Source: Calvatia gigantea
Taxonomy: Eukaryota > Basidiomycota > Agaricomycetes > Agaricales > Lycoperdaceae
DNA: 64,000 nucleotides
NCBI GenBank assembly: GCA_025093985.1
Contig: JACAAK010000014.1
Span: 1,302,001-1,366,000 of the forward strand
Direction: 5' to 3'
Made by a program: the position numbers and the translations under genes. This document shows positions 45,904 through 56,766 of this stretch, piece after piece; position 1 is the stretch's first letter, and every line of letters begins with the position of its first letter. Below the pieces are notes generated by a model. The model made no database searches. It was not told the DNA's origin and worked only from the letters and a program-made list of their open reading frames with translations.

Positions 45904-47581
45904 TCAGGCCTCCCAGCTTTTAATACTTGGAACAACATTTGCTATTTCTCTCATCACGTTCCAGACAGGTACGTCTCCCTTACCATAGGCAAACTCCCGC
46001 AGATTGATGTCCTTGAGTTGCCATTGTTTCAAAATATTGATTTTGTCCAGCGTGAGCCCAGTGCGCATTTCTTCGAGGAACATTTCCTTTGTCTAAGAGA
46101 CTCCATTAAAATCGTTAGTTGACAGATGTGCGTGGACGTACCCCTGCGTCATCATTTTCCCTTCCATACGGAAGCCAAGAGCTCGAAAATCTTTGTACAC
46201 GAAGTGTCAAAACTTCAAGTGCGGGTAAACACCCCGCCAGGAAACAAAGAACCTCCGGTGTGAGGACTTGGACAAACATCGTCAAGGATTTAAGGGTCCC
46301 TTGAAAGGGTATTAGGACCTCTTTGATTTGGGTGAATGGAAGATTGCGGTCAAGAAACGTTAACGAGTTAACCGAGGCGCTGAATCGGGAGATGTAACGC
46401 CCGAGAAGAGAATTGTTGGACAATTTAAAACGAAGTCCGAGGGTCACGCTGTCTAGTCGGGGAAAGGTGACAGCATTAACACCCGTGAAAGCATCGCCTA
46501 CCAGAACACGGTCGTGAACCGTCCAGTTGTGGCGAAACAAGGTGCTACAACAGTCGGCGTATCTTAAAGATAGATGTTGGATGGTGTTGTGATTCTGAAG
46601 GAAGGTTTGTAGGGTACTCGGGCTCCACATGTCACTGACTTGGAAACTGAGGCAAAGGGAGAGCCACCGAAGTAAAGGTGTAGGCTCCATCCCGAGAAAG
46701 AGTGGGTCGAGGTAGAGATTACAGAGTGATGTGAAGGAGAAGGCTGTTAATCGTGACGCCAAACTGTTAATGAATGGCACTAAAGTTGTAGCAAGGATAC
46801 GAGACGCATTGCCACGAAAAGCGCCATGCCTCTCAAGAGTAATGCGGATATGTAGCTCTTCTAGAGTCTTGAGTTCCAGAGGAACCCGTAAAGCTTCGTA
46901 GAGATTGAACATAGCCATGTCAAGGGTCAGAGAATATAGGTTGTTCCCCAGTTTGGTCCAAATATCAGACACGAGCCCTCTGCAAGTCGTGGGCGAAGTC
47001 TTGTTATATCCATCGTCTGGCTGCCAAACGAGCACCAAATCCTTCATGTTCTCCAACTTGGTTAGCGCGCTTATGAATAGCTCGTGTTTGGTTGCAGAGG
47101 GGGATACGGGCTGAGGCCCGGAATTCTCGGCTTCCGTCTCGGAACTCTTGCGTCCAATGAGCTGACGAATTGAGTTCCTTAGCCATAAAGACCTGTTCTC
47201 GGCCTCTGGCTTCTGCAGGTCAAGATCGACCGACGGAAGAGTATCTTCAACGTGGATGACTTCGTTGAGAGCGTGAACCCAGATTGTCAGTTTTCGCGGT
47301 CGCTTCGCGAGGTCCAGCTCGCGACTAGAATTATGTTAAAGAGATTTCGACAAGTGGAAAGTGAAACTGGCAACTCACTTCAAAGTCTGGAAAGCGTGCA
47401 CGAATAGTGTTGGGTTGCGGCTGACGACCTCGACGTGTGTGAATAAGTCGGACACAATGGTACCGTAGAGAGTACGGTTCACGAGAGCGAAGTTCGGCCT
47501 ATCCGCTGGAAGAACATACTGACCAATATGACACCATACCTCGGGAGGGAGATTTGACGCAGTCGCAGACATGGGCGTCAT
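45904..47581 (-). CDS. F-box protein
   Basis: Three exons, 47379-47581, 46142-47324 and 45904-46092, close to 525 codons with stop. Introns are 54 and 49 nt, the second with a CTAAC branch-like site. The N-terminus NLPPEVWCHIGQYVLPADRP, then NFALVNRTLYGTIV, is a recognisable F-box. The long remainder has leucine-rich segments (MKDLVLVWQPDDG, LYSLTLDMAMFNLYEALRV, LKTLEELHIRITLE, LRWLSLCLSFQV, TIQHLSLRYADC). It probably acts as an SCF substrate adaptor with unknown target. Its ATG lies only 24 bp from the edge of the 1,000-bp repeat at 47605, so most of its promoter is repeat-derived. Confidence 0.82.
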
Positions 47582-47604
47582 GGTGGGCGCCTTGTGGACC
47601 GGTC

Positions 47605-48604
47605 ACAATGCCCAACAACCACAGTGGCTGTGAGTCTAATTGCTCATGAAGATAAGGTACGTAGAGCCAATGAGCTACACACTGCGCCAACGAGTCGATG
47701 CAACAGAGGTTATATTGAGATCACATCAAGTTCAAAAAGTGTAAAGTGTGTCGTATTGAGGAATACACTTTTTTCAATATAATATCAATTCAACCAGTGG
47801 CACATGAACTCATTGGTGCAGTGTACAGTGGTGATCACATGTGATCAAAGCGTGACAAAGGTTGGCTAAAAAACAAAGAAATTATGGGGCATGCTCAGGA
47901 GGGGCGAAAAAAAAAAGCTTCCAAGAAAATGCAGACAAAGATATTTGTTGCAAATTAATATTCAATAAATGTCATGTAGGACTTGCTCCATTCACTTTAC
48001 TAGTGGAGGAGCAGCTGGGGGGAATGTTCACTGTTCATTGAATCCACAGACACATCACCCTCCCCAACTTACATGCCTGTCCCAAAAAAGATGTTGCTGT
48101 GAGCTGGAGTCATCATGTCATCAGGTGATGAACTCATGTGTCAGCAAGGTGAGTCCAGCTGGGTACCTAGCAGAAATTGCTCTGGTTAGGAGCTGGGGGC
48201 CATATTACCTCATGGCCAGGTTCTTGACCAGCTGGCAGAGATGTGGCTGACAGGCTGGCCCCTCATGTGTGAACCCACCAGATAAGTGTGACAGGCCAAT
48301 AGGTGCCACATAACAGTCTTCACTCAACAGGTCCGGATTTCATCAGAGCAGCTCACTGCACAATTTTACAATAATATCATGGAAGTATATTTAAAATATT
48401 TCTGATTCAACAATTCTCAAATAAATCTATGTAATTGCAACTTTAAAATAAGATAAGGTAAATGGTAACCTGTCTGTTACATGCATTACCTACTTCCACA
48501 ACCAAGCCCAGATTGTTCCCTACTCAGAAGGAAGGTTCAATACTATAGCTCAGGAGAATTGGCAAGTTTCAATGACTTATGTGCAGACTATGGACCATTC
48601 CTTA
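47605..48604. repeat. 1,000-bp direct repeat, left copy
   Basis: It begins ACAATGCCCAACAACC and ends GGACCATTCCTTA. By eye it differs from 55685-56684 at only about five positions, all transitions. It has no terminal inverted repeats and no LTR-like TG...CA ends. It contains the perfect 16-bp palindrome TGATCACATGTGATCA (47832-47847), a run of ten A, and a 93-codon frame (47969-48250) with no known features. Its nature is unknown. Confidence 0.9.
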
Positions 48605-50078
48605 CTTAGGAAGAAGATTACAATATTTGTCTGATAAGTCCAAGTTAAATACTTCTATGGCCACAAGGTTGTTAGCCTTGTTCAAAGACAAGTGGATAGT
48701 AGAAAGCTTGTTACTAGAATAACCTAGAGTAATACGGAGTATCCTACTAGAGTTATATAGTAGCTACAAATATAAATGAGTCATTATGTAGTAAGAAGGT
48801 ACAGTAAGGGACAAAACCCTTCCAATGATTTTGACTTTTTCATGAAATCTCAAATAACTCAGCAACCACTAAGCCAATTCATTTCAAATTTTAAATGAAG
48901 GTAGTCATGCTTCTTATCTACAAATATGTTTAAGCATTTAATATTATACTTTGTTTCTATGGAGATATGAATTATTGAATATTATGAGTGCATTGGAAGG
49001 GTTTTGTCCCTCATCTTCTCCAGGCACATAACTCTGTTTACTGCTCTCAAACAAATTCAAATAAAATCATATGATGAGAGTAGATTGTGTATAAAGATGA
49101 AAGCTTACTTCTCCAGGCCAAAGTAACCCAATAACTTATCTTCTGTTGACATGAAACCTCTCTCTTCTTCTCAGATTGATCATATCCTCTTTCTCCTTGA
49201 CAAAGGACATACTGCTACCCAAATTGCTTCCACTACTGGTTATTCCCTCAGTACTATCTCTAGAGTTCGCTCTAAACATAGGCCAACAATTTCCAAATCC
49301 ACTGGTGGCCGTCCAAGCAAGTTTTCCCCCTCTGATACCAAATATGCCATTCGACTTCTCACCTCTTGCAAGGCCGATAATGCCTCTCAGGTCACAAAGG
49401 CCCTCCAAAATGTTACCAACCAACCTGTTTCATCCAAAACAATTCGAAGGACACTCAAAAGGGCAGGGATGAAGGCTGTAGTGAAGAGAAAACGGCCTTT
49501 ACTCACTAGGGTTCACAAGCAGAAGAGGCTGGTATTTGCAAAAACATATGCAAACTGGACTGTGGAGGACTGGAAGCAGGTAGTTTGGACAGATGAGACT
49601 AAAATCAATCAGATGGGGTCAGATGGAAGGCATTGGGTGTGGAAAACAGCAGGAGAGGGGCTTAGTGACAGGCTAGTGAATGGAACTGTCAAGTTTGGAG
49701 AAGGTTCTTGCATGATATGGGGGTGCATGCTATGGCAGGGGCCTGGCCATATACACCACATTGAAGGTACCATGGATGGTGACCTTTATGTTCACATTTT
49801 GGATGACAAACTTTACCAAAGTCTCAAGAAATACAGGAAGAAGAAGTGGCAAGTCCTTTTCCAACAGGACAATAACCCCAAACACACAAGCAAAAAAGCA
49901 AAAATGTGGCTTGAAAACAGTGGTTTAAAGGTTATGGAGTGGCCACCACAGTCCCCAGACCTTAATCCCATTGAACAGCTCTGGACTTATATCAAAAATA
50001 GGCTAGAAGAGTATGAAAACTACCCTTCCAGCATAACTGAACTCAGAGAAAGGGTGGATATAGAATGGGGCAAAATTC

Positions 50079-50441
50079 TGTAGAAAATCTGTATAAACTC
50101 AGTAACTCGTTATACGTACAAGAACTCTATATATTAGTCACCTGTATAAACTGGTGATAGAATGAGCTTGGGTCTGGCTATGGAAGGAAGGATAACATAC
50201 CTCAGTAACTCGTTATATGCACGAGAACTGAGGTATTCAGCTAATGAGACTATGGTACTTAAGCAATATCATAAGGCAGGGTCGTATGCGAAAACTTTGT
50301 GTATCTAAGAGTCACGGCACTATGTTAAGTGTCCGTCTATGAAATAGGTGCCCACCGTGTAAGTCTAACTGGCATAACAGTGGGCGCTCTGATGGCCAGT
50401 ATGGCACTCCGCATATCTCGGAGCGGTTTGGCAATTCAACA
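50079..50441 (-). repeat. Copia 3' LTR
   Basis: 363 bp; it borders the polypurine tract at 50442-50450 and target duplication AATTC on the left. Confidence 0.93.
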
Positions 50442-50448
50442 CTCCCCT

Positions 50449-53400
50449 TCAAATCGTGGAGAGACCAAGCTCAGAGGCGAAATGCTTCACCTTGGGTGAG
50501 GGAAGCGCCTTGGTGAATACGTCGGCAACCATGTCTTCAGTTGGGCAGTAAACGAGGCGTAGTTTTCCTTCTTCAATGACCCATTGAATGAAGTGATATT
50601 GGATGTCGATGTGCTTGGTACGAGCATGAAATTGGTGATCACGCGTGAGTGCAATGGCGGACTGGTTATCAGAAAAGAGGGTCGTGGCACCAAGTTGGAT
50701 GTTGAAGACTTGGGAGATGAGGGAACAGAGCCATAGTGCTTCTTTCGTGGCATGGGTAGCTGCAACGTATTCGGACTCTGTGGTGGACAGGGTTACGAGT
50801 TCCTGTTGTTTAGCACTCCACAAAACGGCACCGCCGTTTATCATAAATGCGAAGCCAGAAGTAGCACGGCGATCCTCAGCCATGTTACCATCAGCGTCGG
50901 TGTACCCTTGTGGCTCCTCGTTCGAGCCACCATAAGTGAGCCATAGATCGCGTGTCTTCTTCAAATAACGGAAGACCCGTTTAACGGCCTCCCAGTGAGC
51001 CTCCCCTGGGTTCTTGGAGAAATACGATAAGACTTGGACAGCATATGCGATGTCGGGACGAGTGCCGAGGGCCGCGTACATAAGTGTACCAACGGCTTCC
51101 TGATATGGGATGCGTGCCATACGAGCGATGTCGGCTGTGGTTTTGGGAGCGTGGTCGGAGGTGAGGCGAATGGATGGTTCCATGGGGGAACTGGCGGGTT
51201 TTGCGTCCTCGAGACCAAAGCGGCGGAGGGATGCATCAATATATGACTGTTGGGAGAGTAGTAACTTGCCTTCCTCCCAGATCCTCTTCACCTCAATGCC
51301 TAACAGCCAATGTAACTCCCCTAGATCTGTCACCTCTACAAAATCTGCCACCCGTTTCTTAACCCAATTTATCCGTGTGAGTTTGGTACCTGCGAGCGTG
51401 CAGTCATCAACGTGAACAGCGAGGATGATGAGGTCGGGCGTGATGTTGAGAATGAACACACACGGGTCACTATCAGATCGCGTGAACCCAATGTTGTCAA
51501 CCAGGATTTCACATAGACGTTGATACCAACGTCGCCCTGACTGCTTCAATCCATAGAGAGTCTTGCGAAGTCGGCAGACCTTGCGAGGATGTTCTGGGTC
51601 TTCGAAACCAGGTGGTTGCCGCATGTAGATTACTTCATCATCAGTCAGCTTCCCATTTAGGTAAGCACCCTTGATATCAATTTGGTGAATCTCCATGTCC
51701 CGGGCTGCAGAGATAGCGAGGATCGCTCGGATTGATGTGAGTTTTGCAACCGGTGCGTAGGTATCGAAATAGTCAACGCCTGGCACTTGGGAGAATCCCT
51801 GTGCAACGAGGCGTGCCTTGTAGCGGACAGCGTTCCCTTGGGCATCTTTCTTGACTTTGTAAACCCACTTTGATCCGACGACGTTTGCTTCGGACGGCAA
51901 GTCTGCGAGTTCCCACGTTCCCGCTTGCATCAGCGTGGCATACTCCTCTTCCATCCCACTATGCCACTGTGGCCAGTCTGGCCTCCTCATGGCCTCCTTC
52001 AAGGTCTTCAGCTCCATGGACTCTGCTTCGTCCATCTCCAATGAGAATGCCCAAACTTCCTCCTAATCTGCCTCTTCAACAAAGGTAACAGCACGGCCTT
52101 CGAGGATGTCAAGAGCTTTCTGGCTAGGATTTCGGGTTCGACGTGGGCGTTCTATGGGTGTATCATCATCACCATCTGTGTTGGTGGTGACAGGTTTTGG
52201 CTCGGGTGTAGGGTTGGCGGCAGTGGGTGTGGTGGTGGGCTCAAGGGTAGGTGCTGAATCCTTGGTACCTTCCAAGGTGAGCATTGATTCACGTCGAATC
52301 TCGCTCGTTAACTGATCCTCCCCTTCGAGATTTGGATTAGCGAATGTAACGTTCCGCTCAACGTGAACAGCTCCGGTGTCTGGATACAAGATCCGCATGC
52401 CATTACTGTCGTCATCAAAGCCCAACCATTTCCCTTCCTTGGCGCGTGGATCCAACTTATCACCCCCTCCTTGGAAAACCCAACACACCTCGCCCCACTC
52501 GCGCAGGTCCTTCAGGTCTGGTCTCTGTTTGTATACCATTTCAAAAGGAGTTTTTTCTGCGATCACCCTTGTACTAGTCCTATTCATCAACCATACAACG
52601 TGCCGTGCACATTCCGCCCATAATAATTTCGGAAGCCATGCGACGTGGTTGAGTGCTCGAACGCGCTCGAGGATAGTACGGTTTCGACGTTCTGCTATGC
52701 CATTGTGCTGTGGAGTGTCGTGGACAGTAAGTTTGACTTGAGTGCCTCATGATTGTAGATATTCACGGAAAGCATTCCCTGTATATTCGCCTCCACGGTC
52801 TGAGTGTAGCGTCTTGATCCGGGCACGGAATTGTGTTTCGCACCATGTCTCGAAGGTTTTGTAGGCCTTCGGGACCTCTGACTTCACTGTAAGGAACCCA
52901 ATATGGGTCCACCTAGAATAATCATCGGTGAACGTAACGTAGTACTTCTTTCCTTTTCGAGTCTTGGCTGTTGCTGGTCCCCAGACATCGGAGTGAATTT
53001 CGGCAGCAAATTCCTTTGCTCCCTCACTATGGCGCTCCTTTGCTACTCCTTTTCGTGTCGATTTTGCGAACACGCATGCCTCGCAGAAGAGTTTGGTACC
53101 CCCATCCACTTCTAGTCTCAATCCTGTCACCATTCCATCCCTGACTAACTTCTTAGCTGCATCAGGCGCGATGTGACCGAGACAGCGGTGTATCAAATCT
53201 AGTGTGAGTATCTCTCCAACAGCATTGACTTCCAGTTCGCCCTCGGCCTCTCTTAGAATCCTATACAGGCTCTTTCCGCTTCGTGGAATTTCTGCGATGC
53301 GGGTCCCACTTGGATCACGGATAATACACTTCCTATTTGCGAAGGTTGTTGTAAATCCTGCCTCATCGAGGCGGCCAATTGACACAAGTGTATAGCTGGC

Positions 53401-54828
53401 CTCTGGGGAGTATAAGACTTCCTTTAGCCGTAATTTTGAGGTTGTCCCTCCATTCAGTATGTCGAGGATAACATCTCCCTTGCCAATAGCACTGAAATTC
53501 TGTTTATTTGCAGCACGGAGAGGTTGTGACGGGGTGCTCTCGAATGTGGTAAAGGCATCGCAATATAGGGAAATGTGTTGTGATGTCCCTGAATCGAAAA
53601 TCTCGATCCACATTGTGGTAAGTGGTTCCTGGACCTGGCCTACAGTGACTTCATCACTGATATCGCACACATTGGCGTCAGAGTTGTCCTCTTCGACGGC
53701 TTCCTCAATGAACCACTCCCCTTCAAGATCACCTATTTCCATTGTTATCGACGAGGACACCCAATCATCATCGTCATCCACCCTGGTATCTGACTCATCA
53801 TCTTTGGCACCAATCTCTACGGCAAGAGACTCATCGAAGTCATCTTCAACGATGTTAGCCGAACTACTACCGCCACCCTTTCCCTTTCCTTGGGGGCCGG
53901 TCCCACCACTGTGGTTTCCATCCCGAGTGGTCTTCTTCTTAGGGCATTCACGCCGCCAGTGTCCGAATTCTCCACATTCGTGGCACTTCCCCTTTCTTCC
54001 ACCCTTCTTCGGCTGCCATGCTGGCTTGCCTCCACCTCCGACAAACATGGCATCGTCTGCATCCGGCTTGGATAAGGATTTCCCAGAATGGTTAGATCGG
54101 GTGCGCTCCCATTCGTCACTGATCAGAATGATCAAGACATCAGGGTCTATAGTATGGTTAAGGGATGAGTGAAGGCGGGCGGCCGAGAGCTGTCCAGATG
54201 CGAAATTTGAGAGCCAACGAGGTAGGGAAGATATAACTGTGCTTCAGTAGTCATCGTCACTGATTTGGACACCGACAGCCAACAATTCATTTCGCTTTGC
54301 ACTAAGGCCATTCAAGAAGAGTCGAACATCACCCTTGTCTGGGCAATGGGATGCCATGAAGTCGCGACGAAGGCGTGCCTGTGAGAAGGCACCCTTGTAA
54401 GTGTATTCCTGAACAACGTTGTCCCACATCATTTTGACACTGGAGCACCGAGCGATGGTCATAAGGGTTGAGTCGGGGATTTTTTGGAATAACAGGGATC
54501 TCGCGACACGCTCATTTTGGTCCCATGTGTCAATCATCTCCTGGGTGACTGTAGGTGCAGGAGGTGTCAGAATGGCATCAGGTGAAGGTGAAGGGGTTGT
54601 TGATCCCTCTGGTGCCTTTAGTGTACCAGAGGTACTCGCAGAGGGTGAGGGCTCAGCCAGGACAGGTCCAGGGAGCTTCATGCGCTTCTTCGTTCCATCA
54701 AAGTGGCCCCAGAGGCCTCTCATCTCGACTTCGGTCATGAACCTGAGTGAAAACACAGCCCAGTTCGTACCTGCCAGCTCGAGTTTGGGAACAGAAGAGG
54801 GGAGAGCATTATTCATGGTTGAGGCCAT
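50449..54828 (-). pseudogene. Copia gag-pol polyprotein with three stop codons
   Basis: One continuous frame of about 1,460 codons, with no frameshift, is broken by only three stops: TGA at 54246-54244, TGA at 52749-52747 and TAG at 52065-52063. Order: gag from MASTMNNALPSSVPKLELAG; zinc knuckle CHECGEFGHWRREC; protease IFDSGTSQHIS; GAG-pre-integrase LIHRCLGHIAPDAAKKL; integrase core with DVWGP, FTDDYSRW and a second motif KTLHSDRGGEY; then RT (YKARLVAQGFSQVPGVDYFD, HVDDCTLAGT); and RNase H (GYTDADGNMAEDRRATSG, STTESEYVAATHATKEALWL). The HVDD in place of YVDD is a common Copia variant. The stops could each come from one transition. Confidence 0.94.
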
Positions 54829-54872
54829 AATGTTCGCGCAAGCAATAATCTGTATTAGAATAGCAACAGGTC

Positions 54873-54885
54873 GGGGCCCATAACC
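54873..54885 (-). promoter_or_regulatory. Copia primer-binding site, half tRNA-iMet type
   Basis: On the minus strand this reads GGTTATGGGCCCC directly after the 5' LTR. It is complementary to the GGGCCCAUAACC anticodon-arm sequence of initiator tRNA-Met rather than to a tRNA 3' end. Confidence 0.8.
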
Positions 54886-55248
54886 TGTAGAAAATCTGTA
54901 TAAACTCAGTAACTCGTTATACACACGAGAACTCTATATATTAGTCACCTGTATAAACTGGTGATAGAATGAGCTTGGGTCTGGCTATGGAAGGAAGGAT
55001 AACATACCTCAGTAACTCGTTATACGCACGAGAACTGAGGTATTCAGCTAATGAGACTATGGTACTTAAGCAATATCATAAGGCAGGGTCGTATGCGAAA
55101 ACTTTGTGTATCTAAGAGTCACGGCACTATGTTAAGTGTCCGTCTATGAAATAGGTGCCCACCGTGTAAGTCTAACTGGCATGACAGTGGGCGCTCTGAT
55201 GGCCAGTATGGCACTCCGCATGTCTCGGAGCGGTTTGGCAATTCAACA
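54886..55248 (-). repeat. Copia 5' LTR
   Basis: 363 bp; it borders the primer-binding site on the left and target duplication AATTC on the right. Confidence 0.93.
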
Positions 55249-55649
55249 AATTCCTGCATCAGTGTGTCAGAATTTGATAGAGAGTATGCCTAGGAGGGTT
55301 CAGGCTGTTTTACAGGCCAAAGGGGGCTATACAAAGTACTAGAGAACTGATTTTGTGTAGTTTCAGACAGAGGGACAAAACCCTTCCAATGGACTCATAA
55401 TGTTGATTAATTCATATCACCACAGGAACTTAATATTACATAATGCTGTTTATACCTATTTGTAGATAAGATACAAGACTACCTACATTTAAATTCTGAA
55501 GTGGATACCTTTACTGGTTGCTGAGTTATTTGAGATTTCATGAAAAAGTCAAAATCATTGGAAGGGTTTTGTCCCTTACTGTATGAGTCAAGATACTACA
55601 GGTTAATTGGTAACCTAAGGAGTCATAAGGATAAAGTATAAGTCAATAG

Positions 55650-56766
55650 AAGTATGATATGAGTCATAAGAATGGAACATGAGTACAATGCCCAACAACC
55701 ACAGTGGCTGTGAGTCTAATTGCTCATGAAGATAAGGTACGTAGGGCCAATGAGCTACACACTGCGCCAACGAGTCGATGCAACAGAGGTTATATTGAGA
55801 TCACATCAAGTTCAAAAAGTGTAAAGTGTGTCGTATTGAGGAATACACTTTTTTCAATATAATATCAATTCAACCAGTGGCACATGAACTCATTGGTGCA
55901 GTGTACAGTGGTGATCACATGTGATCAAAGCGTGACAAAGGTTGGCTAAAAAACAAAGAAATTATGGGGCATGCTCAGGAGGGGCGAAAAAAAAAAGCTT
56001 CCAAGAAAATGCAGACAAAGATATTTGTTGCAAATTAATATTCAATAAATGTCATGTAGGACTTGCTCCATTCACTTTACTAGTGGAGGAGCAGCTGGGG
56101 GGAATGTTCACTGTTCATTGAATCCACAGACACATCACCCTCCCCAACTTACATGCCTGTCCCAAAAAAGATGTTGCTGTGAGCTGGAGCCATCATGTCA
56201 TCAGGTGATGAACTCATGTGTCAGCAAGATGAGTCCAGCTGGGTACCTAGCAGAAATTGCTCTGGTTAGGAGCTGGGGGCCATATTACCTCATGGCCAGG
56301 TTCTTGACCAGCTGGCAGAGATGTGGCTGACAGGCTGGCCCCTCATGTGTGAACCCACCAGATAAGTGTGACAGGCCAATAGGTGCTACATAACAGTCTT
56401 CACTCAACAGGTCCAGATTTCATCAGAGCAGCTCACTGCACAATTTTACAATAATATCATGGAAGTATATTTAAAATATTTCTGATTCAACAATTCTCAA
56501 ATAAATCTATGTAATTGCAACTTTAAAATAAGATAAGGTAAATGGTAACCTGTCTGTTACATGCATTACCTACTTCCACAACCAAGCCCAGATTGTTCCC
56601 TACTCAGAAGGAAGGTTCAATACTATAGCTCAGGAGAATTGGCAAGTTTCAATGACTTATGTGCAGACTATGGACCATTCCTTAAAAAGTATGATATGAG
56701 TCATAAGAATAGAACATGAGTAAATAAAAGTATGATATGAGTCATAAGAATAGAACATGAGTAAAT
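55650..56766. repeat. ~40-bp tandem repeat split by the 1-kb repeat
   Basis: The unit AGTATGATATGAGTCATAAG plus AAT(A/G)GAACATGAGTAAATA occurs once just left of the right-hand 1-kb repeat (about 55650-55684). It occurs twice just right of it (about 56688-56766). The 1-kb unit therefore landed inside a short tandem array. Related but looser copies follow to about 56830. Confidence 0.7.
55685..56684. repeat. 1,000-bp direct repeat, right copy
   Basis: It has the same length and limits as 47605-48604, about 99.5% identical by eye, in the same orientation. The palindrome TGATCACATGTGATCA is at 55912-55927. Confidence 0.9.

Larger units (their letters stand above)
50079..55248 (-). mobile_element. 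Copia retrotransposon, nearly intact
   Basis: The element is 5,170 bp with 363-bp LTRs at 50079-50441 and 54886-55248 (TGTAGAAAATCTG ... CAATTCAACA). The exact target duplication AATTC lies at 50074-50078 and 55249-55253. The two LTRs differ at only about half a dozen sites by eye, all transitions. The polypurine tract GAAGGGGAG (minus strand) abuts the left LTR. The sequence GGTTATGGGCCCC (minus strand, 54873-54885) abuts the right LTR and matches the anticodon half of initiator tRNA-Met, the half-tRNA primer used by Drosophila copia and yeast Ty5. Confidence 0.95.
49151..55342 (+). pseudogene. Tc1-like DD34E transposase, split by Copia
   Basis: Two segments, 49151-50078 and 55254-55342, join in frame across the Copia insertion to give 338 codons plus stop, a normal Tc1 transposase length. 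The N-terminus (KGHTATQIASTTGYSLSTIS, SSKTIRRTLKRAGMKAVVKR) is the paired helix-turn-helix DNA-binding part. The catalytic triad is WTDETK, QQDNNPKH and LNPIEQLW, with 34 residues between the second D and the E (DD34E). No stop or frameshift is visible other than the insertion, so the gene was probably intact when Copia landed. The interrupted copy would make a protein missing only the last ~29 residues of the family and adding a few from the LTR. Confidence 0.92.
48802..55581 (+). mobile_element. Tc1/mariner-like transposon with nested Copia
   Basis: The element starts CAGTAAGGGACAAAACCC and ends with the reverse complement. TA dinucleotides at 48800-48801 and 55582-55583 are the expected Tc1 target duplication. 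The terminal inverted repeats are long (about 210 bp). Each carries the 20-mer GGGACAAAACCCTTCCAATG at its outer end and the inverse of it at its inner end (about 48991-49011 and 55371-55391). Without the Copia insertion and one copy of its target duplication the element is about 1.6 kb, the usual Tc1 size. Confidence 0.92.

Noticed and set aside
47969..48250. 93-codon frame in the 1-kb repeat, with a copy at 56049-56330
   Set aside because: The two copies are near-identical only because the whole repeat is; there is no protein motif and no evidence of selection.
47605..56684. The 1-kb repeats as LTRs of one large element
   Set aside because: Ends are ACAATG...CCTTA, not TG...CA, there is no matching target duplication outside them, and no primer site or polypurine tract inside.
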